NCBI GenBank assembly: GCA_965153355.1
Contig: OZ231127.1
Coordinates: 76,756,001-76,820,000 of the forward strand
Direction of reading: 5' to 3'
DNA length: 64,000 bases
DNA from: Flaccisagitta enflata
Lineage: Eukaryota > Chaetognatha > Sagittoidea > Aphragmophora
Below are positions 33,089 to 45,944 of this stretch, one piece after another (within the stretch, counting starts at the first letter, position 1; every line of letters starts with the position of its first letter). A program made the position numbers and the translations under genes. The notes below the pieces were generated by a model. The model was given only the letters and a program-made list of their open reading frames with translations. It was not told the DNA's origin and did not search any database.

Positions 33089-33564
33089 TTGTTAACGCAT
33101 TTTTTGACAGATGCAGACATGAAGTATGAGCATGGGAATTTTTGGTTTGTCTATGCGGAAAACGAATGTATGAAGATAATATTTGAATGATATCCATTTG
33201 GAAAGAGTATCATTTAAATCGAAAAAATGAACCAACTTTGTAGGAGCATTATTAGATAAAGACCCCAATGTGAAAATCCACTTCCGTTTACTTGCAACCA
33301 CTCTGAAAACTTGATATTATCACTTCGTTAATCTACATTACGAGTGCGTAAAAGCCAATAAAGCCAAATATTAAGACATTGGTTCTACTTTTGCTTGGGC
33401 GGATCAGACTTACCGTAAATCAGGGAAGGGACTTTTATTAAAGGAGGTCTGACTTATATTAGGAAAGGTGTGATTGCTCCCTCTTGAGATCAAAGTCGTC
33501 CTAATCATGATAAATGAGCCGAAAAGTCGAAAACCGACATCTTCGTTTCTCCACGGCCACGGCA

Positions 33565-33675
<111 letters not shown>

Positions 33676-34659
33676 TCCTTTCATGGGCTGTCTGTTCTTT
33701 TTCACCCTTTACTCTCAGTTGTTTTCAGTCTTCTCTCTCAATCTCAGTCTCTGTTTTTATCTCTGTCTATGTCTCTTTCTGATTCTGTCTCTGTCTCTGT
33801 CTCTATCTCTTTCTCTGTTGAGCTTGGAAAAAGAAATCCCTTTTCACTCCCGCCCAAATCCTTGGCACGGTTTTGACGATGCATTTAGACTCATGTACCA
33901 ATCGAGCAGTTGTCTCTTCCACTCTTTTTTACTCGCTTAAATCTAACTTTTTTCTCCTTTTCAAGCGGCTGCCTCTGTCAATCTCCAACGCCCCCATTTT
34001 TCCCCCACTTGCTCGGTCCCGATTTGGCAGTCTTTTCTCACTTTTATTTCCCGTTTAGTTCCTCCTTTTCTGTACTTTTCTTTTGAAAACCATTTCAAAA
34101 GCGCTTTACTAAATTCCTAACAGCTCAGATGAGTGAAAATCTAAACCCGATCGAAATTTTGTTTCCAGCCCAATTGACTTCTCTTATCCAAATAAACTCC
34201 ATCCCCAGGAGGATATTGATGAAACATGCTTACTTGCGCAGTAAGTCTTGAGCTACACTAAAGCCTGTATGATTATCATCCTGGTATGCGATAGTAAATA
34301 ACTTAAATCTTGAGTTTGACATAAGTATGTGGTAAAGAGTATGACTTAAGTAAGTTTCAACTATGGAAACCTTTACAAGAGCGATGATGAAGCGTAGATC
34401 ATGAATATCCTCGACTCAAGTCTTCTTTTAAAACGGAAGCCTTAGTGTCATCTCATCCACCTTCACCCCAATGACCCTTTCGGCTGAACACCACTGCTCA
34501 CACGATAACCAATCTCCTCCTTCCTCCCATTTTACTCCTAGGTCACGGTTGTTGGCACCATGCACCACAAATGCACAAATGCACATTTCACAACGCGATC
34601 GGAAAGAGCTCCCACCTCGAGTCTTTTTAAAGCTCCCTTCTCCCGACTGAAATGGGACC

Positions 34660-35095
34660 AACAGGTTTAGATGCGTAAAGATAAGAGAGGTTAAAGCGTA
34701 CCATGCCATAAAAATCGGCGCAGGCATTCTATGCCGTAAAGAAAGGGATTTTAAACCACCCACGCCGTTAAGGAAAAGTTATAGCATTCCAATGCAGTAA
34801 AGGATGGATGTATTGCAGTGGAGCAAAGCCATGGCAAACCCGCTATTAAGGAATACCGTTTCTAACTTAGAGTCTAAGTTAGAGAGCTTAATGTCCCATG
34901 AGGCATTTCGAAGTTGTTTCTTTATTGGCAGTAACATCGCTTCACTGTAAGGTATAATATACAGCATTCCAATGCTCTTGAGGACGGATAAAGCATTCCA
35001 CTATCGCTAGGGACGATTTACCGCATCTCGATATCGAAATGGATCGTTAAAGCCTCCCAATGCCGTGAAGATCAAAGCTTTTCCTGCCGTAAAGC
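34660..35095 (+). repeat. Degenerate repeat built on GCATTCCAATGC
   Basis: About nine spaced copies of AAAGCATTCCAATGCCGTAA-like sequence (for example 34726, 34784, 34962, 34991, 35056), each with the inverted pair GCATT/AATGC. Between them, 34864-34889 is a perfect inverted repeat, CTAACTTAGA-G-TCTAAGTTAG. Confidence 0.6.
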
Positions 35096-35395
35096 TTCTA
35101 CTCATGACGGAAGTTTGTTTTACGTACGACGTTTTTATCCATTTTGGATTTTGGGGAGACTCAAACGTTTTTTAACGATTTCGTCTTTTGCGCGTGCCAA
35201 AGGAAAAATCAACATCGATTACTCACTCAAGGATTATGCTTACGCCGCCCCCTTAACAACCCCCCCCCCCTCTCCTCACCCCGGGCCCTTACCCCCATCC
35301 AAATCCCTTTGACAAAAAAAAGGACGGATGACTTACAACAGTTACTAATGATGCAAAGATTTCAGGTCTTTGTATAGAAACTAAGAATTATTGTT

Positions 35396-35708
35396 AACAA
35401 GCCCGACCAGGCAACGATGCGTCCGGGCTGTGTCTCTGCTGTATTGATCATGTGACGTATATGGAGAGACAGATGGACGAACAGACGCATGAAATGACTA
35501 AGTAGTAAAGGAGGCTCTCAGAACATGTTGGTTGATCATTTGTTTCGGTATAGGATCTCACCGTGGCCAAAAACAGCCGAGAAACGCGGTTTTTGCACTT
35601 GGGTAACGGACGGACCAACGGACCAACGGACCAACGGACCAACGGACCAACGGATGGACGGACGGACGGACAGACCCTCTTATAGAGATGCGAGGACGCA
35701 TCTTAAAA
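35396..35708 (+). mobile_element. Hairpin element, subfamily C, reference copy
   Basis: AACAAGCCCGACCAGGCAAC, GATGCGTCCGGGCTG, TATAGGATCTCACCGTGGCC, AAAAACAGCCGAGAAACGCG, GGACCAAC repeats and CCCTCTTATAG-AGATGCG-AGGA-CGCATCTTAAAAG. Confidence 0.85.
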
Positions 35709-35744
35709 GACTCCTTAGTCATTTTAAAGAGTGGTCGGTTTGAT

Positions 35745-35891
35745 ACGCGACATCGCCGTGGCAGAAGAGTGCCGAAAACTGCAATTTTCAAGAAAGTGTA
35801 AAGGACTGACGGACCGACGGACCGACGGACCGACCAACAGACCGACGGACGGACAGACCCTCTTATAGAGATGCGAGGACGCATCTAAAAA
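35745..35891 (+). mobile_element. Hairpin element, subfamily C, second tandem copy
   Basis: CGCGACATCGCCGTGGCAGA, GTGCCGAAAACTGC, GACCGACGG repeats and CCCTCTTATAG-AGATGCG-AGGA-CGCATCTAAAAATTG. It lies 37 bp from the previous copy in the same orientation and lacks its first part. Confidence 0.82.
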
Positions 35892-36126
35892 TTGAATGAA
35901 TGTTTGATGACTTTTTTTTAAATGACAAGCTTGAACTTCAAAGAAAACTGCTTATATTGCATTGCATCTAAGTGAAACCAGAACAGAAACATCACAGAGC
36001 GTTTCAAATACTGAGCAATCAACATACAGAAAAGAGAGGCAACTTCATTAAGAAGAGTGATAAGATTTCCCGTGGATTCTCTCTTTCTTTCCACTCTTTT
36101 TTTTCTTTCTTGTCACATTCCTTTTT

Positions 36127-36631
36127 GGGCAGCGGCCCCGGAGGGGCCGATGACCTATGATTCCACATAGGGCAATTTTCTCCGGTTTCCGTCCGTCCGT
36201 CCGTCCGTCCCCCCCTCCCCCAAGCCTCAAATAAAGCCTCTCAGACCCCAAATCAGGCCTTTTCAACTCCAAATCAGACCTTTCTGACCCCAAATCAGGC
36301 TTCTCAGACCTCAAATCAGGCCTCCCAGAACCCAAATCAGACCTCCCAGACCCCAGATCAAGCTTCTCAGACCCCAAATTAGGCCTCTCAGATCCAAATC
36401 AGGCCCCAGACCCCATGTCAGGCTTCTAGACCCCAAATTAGACCCCCAGACCCAACAAGGCCTTCAGATCCCAAATCTAGCCTCTCAGACCCCAAACTCG
36501 CCTCTTACACCCTAAATCAGACCTTTCAGACCCAAAATCAGGCTTCCCAGCCCTCCAAACCAGCTTCTCAAACCGGAGAAAATTGTCCTATGTGGAATCA
36601 TAGGTCATCGGCTTCTCCGGGGCCGCTGCCC
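36127..36631. mobile_element. 505-bp element with 62-bp terminal inverted repeats
   Basis: The left end GGGCAGCGGCCCCGGAGGGG, CCGATGACCTATGATTCCAC, ATAGGGCAATTTTCTCCGG is matched by the inverted right end with about four mismatches. The interior is a 20-bp minisatellite (AAATCAGGCCTCTCAGACCC type, about 16 units) preceded by five GTCC units. I could not identify a target-site duplication, and there is no coding capacity. Confidence 0.85.
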
Positions 36632-36699
36632 CTCTCATAATCTCATTCCCACATACACTAACTTAGGGCATCGTACGCTGACCATGTAACGCTTTATGA

Positions 36700-36960
36700 C
36701 TATTTTATTCTCTCTCCTTCTTCTTCATTCATGTTGCTTTCTTCTTTTCTTTTTTTTTTTCTTTTTTCTTTCTTCTGACTTCAGTTTTTTTCCTTCCTTC
36801 TTATTTCTTCTTCCTTTCCTTCCTTCTTTATTTTACCTGTCCTCTTCTTCTTCTTCTTTCTTTCTTTCTTTCTTCTTTTCTTTCTTTCCTTTCTTTCTTC
36901 CTTTCTTTCATTCTCTTTCTTTTCTTTTTCCTCCTTTCATTTTTATTCAAATCCTTCTTT
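36700..36960 (+). repeat. CTTT/CTT-rich degenerate microsatellite
   Basis: Irregular pyrimidine tract of TTCTTTC units. Confidence 0.85.
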
Positions 36961-37006
36961 TTTCCATTTGAGATAAAAGCAGCCCCCGAGACAAGACGCA
37001 AATCCC

Positions 37007-37064
<58 letters not shown>
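37007..37064 (+). repeat. (CT)n microsatellite
   Basis: About 55 bp of CT. Confidence 0.95.
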
Positions 37065-37066
<2 letters not shown>

Positions 37067-37439
37067 GAGACTACGACACTCTTCCACAAATCTCTCATCA
37101 TGCATCAATCCCATGGATTCTAGATCCGGTTTGTGGGTGTGTTCACGATGTAGGCGAAGGCATTACAGGACATGGCGGTTAAAAAATGAAACTGCATTTC
37201 AAGGAATAGTGTAAACATTCGTGCCATTGCGGTATGTATGAGAATGCGGCATAGTGCGCCCTGTAACCTATTTGAAGGCTCTGCTTCCTTTGAAGATCAC
37301 TTCTGACGACGAAATCAATTATGAAAATGCACATGTGTATTTATGCCAAATTTTCGATTCATGGTGTTAACTAGCTTGGGATGTAATAGACATACTGCAT
37401 AGCAAACCCTAAAATCAGAACATGAAAAGATATCAACTG

Positions 37440-37560
37440 TTATGAGGACACTGTGGGAAAAAAGTCGTCAGACTTTTACAGATCTATCCTCCGATTTTAA
37501 CAACTACGCCGCTGATGTAACGTTCTAGACGAAATAAAATTCATTCATTCATTCATACGC
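37440..37560 (+). mobile_element. Probable LINE 3' end with (ATTC)n tail
   Basis: TGATGTAACGTTCTAGACG, AAATAAAA and four ATTC units. An AATAAA signal immediately followed by a short tandem tail is typical of LINE 3' ends, and GACGAA...AATAAA also occurs below LINE 1. No coding part is attached. Confidence 0.5.
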
Positions 37561-38373
37561 AGGGCAGCTAACAAATAGCTTCAAAACATTTTTCCCCATG
37601 TGTTACCCATCGCCTAATTCACCGCACTGAGACAGTCTCTTCCGTTCTCTCCTCCATCTCTCCTATCCTTAAATCCCATTCGTAGTAAAAGAGAGGCTCA
37701 GGAGATTCAAAACCAACAACGGCTTTACAGCTTTACATTCCAATTTCCGAAGTGCACTTCTTTTTTAACGATGAAATTGGGGAACCCAAGCGGATTTTTA
37801 ACGTTCTGTTTGGATTCAGCATTTTTTGGTCACATGTTTTGTTTTTCTTTTTATGTTTCAGCGAGTTTGGTTGGTCAATCAGTCGGGCAGAAATTTTTTT
37901 TTGTATCACCGCCTTCAGATTAAACAAATAGCTTCTTTTTACGGTTATCTTCCTGTCTCTGTCTGATTTGACTTCAGCCTGGCTTTCCAGTTGCGTAAAA
38001 TGCTGCGCGGGATGAGAATGCATCAGTCTTTGTACCAATGGTTATTCCGCTCATTTCTAGCCTGTTGGAGGTCCTGTTGCATCTCAGGAACTTGTGCTCT
38101 GCCACCTCGCTTAGACTCTGCCCACCTCCTGCAGCCCCCGCCCTTCTAATAAAGACTTTGATCGCATTCCGACCCGGTTACCCTCTTTCAGCTTCTTCTC
38201 TTCCATTTGTTTTTACCCCCCATCACGCCAGAGGGACATTTAGTCACGCCAAAAATGCGCATTTGTTTTGCGCTTGCAATTTTTTTCGCCGTTGATTATG
38301 ATTTTTTTTTGTTTGTTCCACTCGATGCAACAGGGAGCGATGTTGTCATTAATGTCATTATTGTTTAACTATC

Positions 38374-38570
<197 letters not shown>

Positions 38571-38719
38571 GCATTCCGTCACTTGTTTGTATCTGATAAC
38601 ACCACATGCACAGCTGGTTACCGAGCAACAAATTCATGTTGCGCAACAGACATCTAAATTCCTTTCTTTGAATAATGATTTTAACTGCTGCTGGCTCAAA
38701 CTTCAAGAGGCCTTCAAAA

Positions 38720-39100
38720 TGGGCAACGCTGGCGAGAGGAAATTGCGACTTGTTGGGGGAGGACGACGAAAAGGGAAGAAAGAGGAAGAAGAAAAGAGAG
38801 AGAAGCAACTAAGAAAGAGGAAGAGGGAGAATAGATTGAGGAAGTAGTGGCGAAAGAGAAACAGGGGGGCGAGAGAAGGGGTGGTCAAAAAAAAATAAAG
38901 TAAGAGGAAGAAAAGAGGAGGTAGCTGAGAAAGAGAAAATGGGATAGGGCGAAGGAATAGGTAGTGGAAAAAGAGAAAGAAAGAGTAGAGAGAGAAGAGG
39001 TAGTGGAAAAAGAATGATAGTTTAGGGGGAAGAAAAAGAAGAGGTAGCCGAGAAAGAGGGAAGGAAGGATGAAGAGGGAGGAGAAGAAAAGGGAGAACAC
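38720..39100 (+). repeat. Purine-rich GAAGAGG-type degenerate tract
   Basis: About 380 bp with very few pyrimidines: scattered AAAGAGGAAGA and GAGAAAGAG units. The apparent frames are low complexity. Confidence 0.7.
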
Positions 39101-39271
39101 AAAAATTGTTGTCGAAGCTTATCAGATGCCGACGAACAGAGATTTTTGCCTCCATCTTTTTCGCTCTGATTAATGGATGGATCCAAAAAACTTGAGAGAT
39201 TGAATGAGTGAATAGAAGTCGGCTGATATCCAAGCTGATATCAGTCGAGTATGGGGAAGAGAGAAAGAGAG

Positions 39272-39466
39272 AAACAAGTGACGCGGGGTCACAATATCGT
39301 TGCGGACGGGTGGGCAGGGGCATCCAACCCCCATCCACACTCCAAGTCCCCCACTTACATTCACAAAAGGCATCTAAAACTCCGCGCTTTTCAACTCGAT
39401 GTCACTGACCGACCAATGGACGGACGGACAAATGCTCTAATAGATTTGCGTGTCCGCAACTATAAA
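39272..39466 (+). mobile_element. Hairpin element, subfamily B'
   Basis: ACAAGTGACGCGGGGTCACA, ATATCGTTGCGGACGGGTGG, CAACCCCCATCCACACTCC, CTTTTCAACTCGATG, GGACGGAC and CTCTAATAGATTTGCG-TGTC-CGCAACTATAAAG. This copy shows the ACAAG start clearly. Confidence 0.88.
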
Positions 39467-39592
39467 GAGAAGAAGAAGAAAAAGAGAAGAAAAAGAGAAG
39501 AAGAAGAAAAAGAAGAAGAAGAAGAAGAAGAAGAAGAAGAAGAAGAAGAAGAAGAAGAAGAAGAAGAAGAAGAAGAAGAAGAAGAAGAAGAA
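39467..39592 (+). repeat. (GAA)n microsatellite between two hairpin elements
   Basis: About 120 bp of GAA, joining the hairpin end of one element to the ACAAGG start of the next. Confidence 0.95.
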
Positions 39593-39670
39593 CAAGGCCG
39601 TATACAGTGTATACTATATACTCGCCCCCCCAGTCGCGGACGGGTGGGCAGGAGCGAAACAGCGAAAAAA
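39592..39670 (+). mobile_element. 5' fragment of a hairpin element
   Basis: ACAAGGCCGTATACAGTGTA, CCCCCCCAGTCGCGGACGGG and TGGGCAGGAGCG match the start of the copy at 48889-49048. The hairpin end is missing. Confidence 0.6.
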
Positions 39671-39833
39671 CCGTCTCATATTGTTTTGGACGGTGATTAG
39701 AAAGATAGTAAAGACTTCAAAGAAGGGGAAGGACAAAAAAAGGAGAGGGAAAGTGATTCGGACTTTTCAGTCTCTATCCACATCAATTATATGAGTCAAC
39801 TCTTGATTACTACCTCACGCATCCTCTCCATGA

Positions 39834-39835
<2 letters not shown>

Positions 39836-39876
<41 letters not shown>
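39836..39876 (+). repeat. (CT)n microsatellite
   Basis: About 38 bp of CT. Confidence 0.95.
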
Positions 39877-39880
<4 letters not shown>

Positions 39881-40180
39881 CCTTAAGCAACAGGACAGTC
39901 ATTGGACGCACGTCAGAAAATAGAGTCGGTGATAAAAACCGGTGACATCTTTTTTTGGATCTTGACGGAATTTTCTTTAATGAAGTTATTTATGCGAAAA
40001 CAAAAACAAGAGGATTAAGGCGCAGGAGGAAGAGGAGGAAGCGGAAGAGGAAGAGGCGAAGTGACAGGAAGAGACGCCCTTTTGGGACCTATGGGGCGTC
40101 TTTTGAGGGCTACGGGTTCCATCGATTCACCTTCACGTTTTAGCTTGTTGCTTCTATGACTCCCTCAAGACTTTTAAGTC

Positions 40181-40345
<165 letters not shown>

Positions 40346-41550
40346 GAGAAGTCAGAAAATATAGTCACTCAGATAGACGAGCTTGATTTGAGTCGGAGTC
40401 TCAGACAGAAAATGCCAGAATGACCGACGGGTAACAGAGAAGAAAAAACATCTAGGAAAATAGAACCTCAGATAGACACGCAGAGAGACCGACAGAAACA
40501 CGGACAGACATAAGGCACCATGAAGGCGAAAAAGAAAGGATATATATCGTGATGTCAAGATGACAAATGCAGGAGGCTATATCGCCATGAATCAAAGTAA
40601 AACACTTTCCAGATGCACTTCCCGATAAAGAAAAATAGTCTTTTGACAGCAACGATAAAAAAAGGCCAAGAGAATTTGAAGAGAATGTTCTTTCCTGAGT
40701 CGCACTACAGCTACAGCTACAGCTACAGCTACAGTCATGAAAGCCTGTTTAGTGGCGGGATATTGTGGTTGAATAGTGGGGCAAGAAAACGAGGCGAGCT
40801 ACATGGAAGTTCACCTGTAGTCCTGCTTTAAGTAAACTGATTCACGGCTTCAACTTCAAGTCAGGCCGATGCTCAGTATTCACGAAACATTCGCATTTGA
40901 AGTCTTGAATGCAACAAACTGTGTGACTCAGACCAAAGATAAACAACGTCAACGGCGTGGAAAGACGAATCAAGTCAAGTTTTTTCCCCCCGCTCAAAAA
41001 GTCATTGGTTCGTCGGTCCGTTTCTCGACATTTTCTACCAAATGGCTTCAACAAATAGTCAGTGACTGATGTCAGTGACCGAGTTTCTCCAGCATTTAGA
41101 AAACTGAAGATCCGTCTTCGCGTAACATAATGATATTGACTATAATCAATACAACGCTACAGTTACAACATTAACAACAAAGCCAACCCGTCAAATGGTA
41201 ATGCTTCCATTGCCACGACGAGGCTGTTGTCACTGCTGTTGTCACTGCTGTTGCCAATTATTATATCATATAGACAAGTTCATGGCCGCGGCGTTGTCAA
41301 TCTGCTTGCTTGTTTGTTTTTTCTTTTTTTTTTTCATCTTCTTCTACTCCTTTTTCTTTTCTCTGCAACTCTTCGATCAGCGAAAATGAGTCAGAATTAA
41401 TCTAGGATTAGGTTTCGTCTTCACCAACGCAGTTTGCCATGTCAAGGATGCTCTCCCTCTTCATTCCTCAAGTAAGTCTACGCAGACATTTCAGTTTGCT
41501 GGATACAGGAGAATATCGACCGATCCGAACATGCAAACGCGCGTACATAT
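40346..41550. other. Unassigned sequence
   Basis: No persuasive gene. Minor repeats are (TACAGC)5 at 40706-40735 and two CACTGCTGTTGT units at 41225-41255. Confidence 0.35.
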
Positions 41551-41551
41551 G

Positions 41552-41676
41552 AAAACAAGCCTATTTGGGCTACTTGATGCGTCATCTGCGTGATTTTGGA
41601 ACAGGCGTAACGGAACGACGGACATACGGATGGACATACCCTCTTATAGAGACGCGATGATACATTTAAAAGACGA
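41552..41676 (+). mobile_element. Degenerate hairpin element, subfamily C
   Basis: AACAAGCCTATTTGGGCTAC, TGATGCGTCATCTGCG, GGACATACGG, ACCCTCTTATAGAGACGCG and a weak second arm ATACATTTAAAAG, followed by (AAAC)n. Confidence 0.6.
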
Positions 41677-41997
41677 ACAAACAAACAAACAAATAAACAA
41701 ACAAACAAACACGCCCTCACCCATACACACTCTCACCTGTCGCACGAACCTAAAAAATTCACATGCACCCATGCAAACACATACAAAAATACCCCACATA
41801 TATACACAAACACACAAAAACAAACACACAAGAACAAACACAAACACACACACTCTGCGTCCATTAATCTGCATTGTTTCCTGTCTATTGTTTCCTGCCT
41901 AAATCTCAAACGGATTGTAAATCTTTTCAACCTCAGAAATTTACGATGCAGGATCTTCGGTTTTTTTTTTCGGGAGTTTATCTTCGTTTTTATATAA

Positions 41998-42050
41998 TGT
42001 CGCATGCTACGCGACGCTGTAAGTTGCTGAGTCTGTCCGTCTCTTATTCC
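41998..42050 (-). mobile_element. Hairpin-end fragment
   Basis: Plus strand: ATGTCGC-ATGCTA-CGCGACGCTGTAAG and TGTCCGTC; only the hairpin end remains. Confidence 0.45.
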
Positions 42051-42970
42051 TACGTCTTTCCACTAATTTCGTGCATTATATGCGTCGATCCACCCCTCTC
42101 CCATATTTTTCTCATTTAATTTTAAGTCTATGAGGCAAACGCTCATTCTTCTTAAATCTATAAATTGGGCAGCATTCTTTTTTTTTTCTTTTTTTTCCCT
42201 TTTTTCCCCTTTTTTTCTTTTATATCTTTTACCTTTTTTATCAAATATTTGAGGAATGTTGACGAGTGGTCGTTAAAAAAAAATCAAATATTCACGATGA
42301 GAAAGGAGGTAAACAAGGAGGAGGGTACGTGCTGTATAGTTGAAAAGCGATGTAGTTTGGAAAAATGATGTTGTCTAGAACTAAAACAAACCGTTTTTAC
42401 ATTGCATTCTATCGCTTCATTATCAAGTTGCAGTTATTTATAGGTACTGGAAATTGTCGACAAGATGAATGAATGATGGTAGGTTCACCGGAGCTTCTGC
42501 AAGCTGGTAAGTAAATATGTTTTAATAGTGAGTCATTGCGAGGCTCGGCGGTGGCGCAACACATGAGTGGGGGGGGGGAGAAAAACCCGGCATGACGGTT
42601 CCAGAGTGGTGATCATGTTTTTTTGCCGCATCTCTCGCAACGTCAATTATTTTTTTGTTTATTGCTGTTTTTTTTTTATCGCGTGGATCGTAAAAAAAGC
42701 CAAAAGGACGAAGTGGCGCCAAAAATGAAAAAAAAAACGGAGAGATGCCATAAAAAAAAAACTTGGGACGGCGAGACGCCACTGGGTAAACAGTCGAGTA
42801 AACAATCGAGTAAACAATCGAGTATGAGTCAAAAGACCCTTTTATGAGCTAATCAACTTAATGGCCAGGATCAAAATTGGCACTTCCAGGCTCGGTTCGT
42901 TCGTCCGTTCGACATCCTTGACTTGCGAAGTGTTCTATGAGCGATACCACGCCAAAGTAAATAACATACA
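42051..42970. other. Unassigned sequence
   Basis: T-rich stretches, a short AAACAATCGAGT triplicate at 42788-42825, and no gene. Confidence 0.3.
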
Positions 42971-42973
42971 AAA

Positions 42974-43300
<327 letters not shown>

Positions 43301-43329
43301 ATCCACATCGTAGCCTACCACACCAACAA

Positions 43330-43485
43330 CACTGACAGTGACAACGTCGGCTATACTGACAGTGACAACGTCGGCTATACTGACAGTGACGTCAGTGACA
43401 ACGCCGATCGTTGCCGACAACGCCAACAACACTGAAAGTGACAATGCCGACAACACTGTCAGTGACAACACCAACCAACACTGTT
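43330..43485 (+). repeat. About 29-bp minisatellite CTGACAGTGACAACGTCGG
   Basis: Five degenerate units built on ACTGACAGTGACAACGTCGG and CTATA; the last units diverge to ACTGAAAGTGACAATGCCG. Confidence 0.75.
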
Positions 43486-43587
43486 GTCTTTGGGTTGTCG
43501 CGTTTGCGTAATCTTAAGAGGCTCAAAACCATTCAAAATGAGGGATTCCAAAGGGATATAGCAGAAAAAGGGTCTCGCGTAAAACTG

Positions 43588-43690
<103 letters not shown>

Positions 43691-44390
43691 CACACTCACA
43701 CACACAGAGCGAAAGAAAGACAGAGACACAGAGCGAAAGAGAGACAGAGAGACAGATGGACCTAGAGAGACAGCAGGACATACAGGACAGAAAGGGGGAG
43801 AGAGAGGCTGCATAGGCTCAATCAGATACAGAGGTGACTAAGCGACAGTCTTTCCAAAAAGATTGTTTGAGGCAAAAAGGCCAAAAAGTGCCGATCGTTA
43901 TGAGCGACGGAAAAAACGGCGCAATTAGACAAGATTCGGCAAAAATGTTCATTGAATACAACCTGGTTGCAACATGTTGTCTTATCTGCCGCTTGGTAAT
44001 GACTAGCAGGGACACAAACAACATTTTCGGTAACTTAGAAGTGCAGTGGTGATAAACCGCTAAATGTCCACAGTCTACGCGACCAGTTCCATATGACATC
44101 GTTGACACACTGACAAGTATTTGAATATAATATCTAATATCGAATCGCAGTCGCAATTGCCTGACGGTGAAGTCGCATTTTCCATAAATGTAGAGAGAAA
44201 AATAAGTACGGTAAGAAAAAAACAAAAGTAGGAAACAGAGAAATCCGTTACTCTTTTCCTTGGTCAAAATTAGCTTTCTAAGCCGCGTCTCACCAGAATG
44301 TCGAAGGTTGCGCCACTTAACCCCCATAAGAGGCGAAAACGCACACGAGAGACGAAGAGAGACAAAACCAAACGAAAACATGGGAAAAAA

Positions 44391-44485
44391 GAACAAGGCC
44401 ATAAGATGTGTCCTCTTAAACAAACATTTCCTCTTGACTGAACATTATTAATGAATGAATGAATAAATGAATAAAAATTTAATTT
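44391..44485 (+). mobile_element. 5' fragment of a GAAT-bearing hairpin element
   Basis: ACAAGGCCATAAGATGTGTC leads into GAATGAATGAATAAATGAAT. It resembles the first part of 28978-29235; the hairpin end is absent. Confidence 0.45.
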
Positions 44486-44515
44486 AAAGAATAAAACAAA
44501 AATAGAATCAGCACT

Positions 44516-44668
44516 ATTTTTAGGTGCGCAAAGCACCTCTCTAACCGGTCGAAACTGTTCATCAATCGGTCGGTCGATCTGCTGGTTAGTCGGTTGTTAG
44601 TCAGTCTTTTGGTCCGTCACAAGCGTTTCACGATCCACCTGGTGCGCCTATTGGCCTACTTGGCTAAG
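44516..44668 (-). mobile_element. Hairpin element with AGGTGC/GCACCT stem
   Basis: Plus strand: TTTTTAGGTGC-GCAAA-GCACCTCTCTAACC, GGTCGGTC repeats, GTCCGTCAC and the distal GGTGCGCCTATTGGCC. The stem sequence is unlike other subfamilies, yet both arms match. Confidence 0.7.
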
Positions 44669-44699
44669 TTCTGACGAAAGAGCGTAAGTTTCATAAATG

Positions 44700-44793
44700 G
44701 GATGTTTGCGTGATGGACCAACTGAAGAACAGACAGATCGACCGATGGACATTATTTCTTATAGCGATGCGAAAACACATCTAAAACTCAGTC
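44700..44793 (+). mobile_element. 3' end of a degenerate hairpin element
   Basis: GCGTGATGGACCAACTG, GACCGATGGAC and TTTCTTATAG-CGATGCG-AAAA-CACATCTAAAAC. Confidence 0.55.
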
Positions 44794-44946
44794 ACACACA
44801 ATAAGAGAAAACCGGCCAAGGTCAGAAAAAAGCGGCGATAGAAAGGGCAGAAATGCGAAGAAGTAGAAATGGAGGAGAGAATAGAGAGATAAATCAAGGA
44901 AAAGTGCCACAGAGGAGATGACCCGGTCATGTGATCGATGAGAGGG

Positions 44947-44948
<2 letters not shown>

Positions 44949-45031
<83 letters not shown>

Positions 45032-45125
45032 AAGGAAGGAAGGAAGGAACGGAGGAAGGAAGGAAGGAACGGAGGAATGAAAGAAGGAAGGAAAGAAGAA
45101 AGGAAGGGAAGAAAGGACGACAGAA
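44949..45125 (+). repeat. (GA)n then (GGAA)n microsatellite
   Basis: About 80 bp of GA followed by about 95 bp of GGAA/GGAC units. Confidence 0.95.
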
Positions 45126-45940
45126 AGAAATGTAAAAAATGGGTTAATAGCGTCGTACATTCTTCTTTGTTTACTCTGCAAAACGAGGCATTTGTCTTTC
45201 GCTTGGAATGCTCTGCTCTCAGCTATCATCTTGTGAGGCTCTTATCCTTTCCCCCACTGCACTCTCGAATTTGATACAAGCGCCAGAGCTCGAGAGATCA
45301 ACCGTGTGGATGAGTTCACAACGCAACGTTCGATTTCCAATTCAACCTGAATTGAGTCAAAAAGGGACTCAAAATGTAACCGTGATATCATTTCAGGCAG
45401 TTTTCCGTTGAATAATTTTAATCTAAGAGTACTCAAGTTTAATTCTTTTGAAATTTCGTCTTAATTTAGAGCTACCATATACCCTGTACCGGTTCAACGA
45501 AGCAATTCAAGTCTCAAATCACTATTTCTCAGGAATCGATTGCAATATTTGCATATCGTTATCCCTCAACATTTGTCTTTTGGTCCCCTTTTGAGCTGTG
45601 AGGTAACGTGAGACTTTCCTTGGCTAAAAGGTCCTTTTACTTGGCTAAATGGTGTTCCTTTCGCTAACGCACATCTGAAGCCTTTGAAAAGGGGAAAACA
45701 GAGAAAGGTCGCCTTGACATGAAAGAAACGGGAGTGCCAGTTTTAGATGGTTTTCCAGCCATCTATTGATTTCTTATGAACATTTTCAGTCAGTCCCAAA
45801 TCGGCATTCATCCATAACATCACATTTCATCATATAACGAAAAATAGCCATTGTGTTTGTCGGGGCACATGCCAGAATATCAAGATCTAAACAGCATGTA
45901 ATAAACATACACGTGAGATCAGAATGACCGAAAAAAAGCC
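45126..45940. other. Unassigned sequence
   Basis: Non-repetitive, AT-rich; nothing recognised. Confidence 0.3.
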
Positions 45941-45944
45941 TTTA

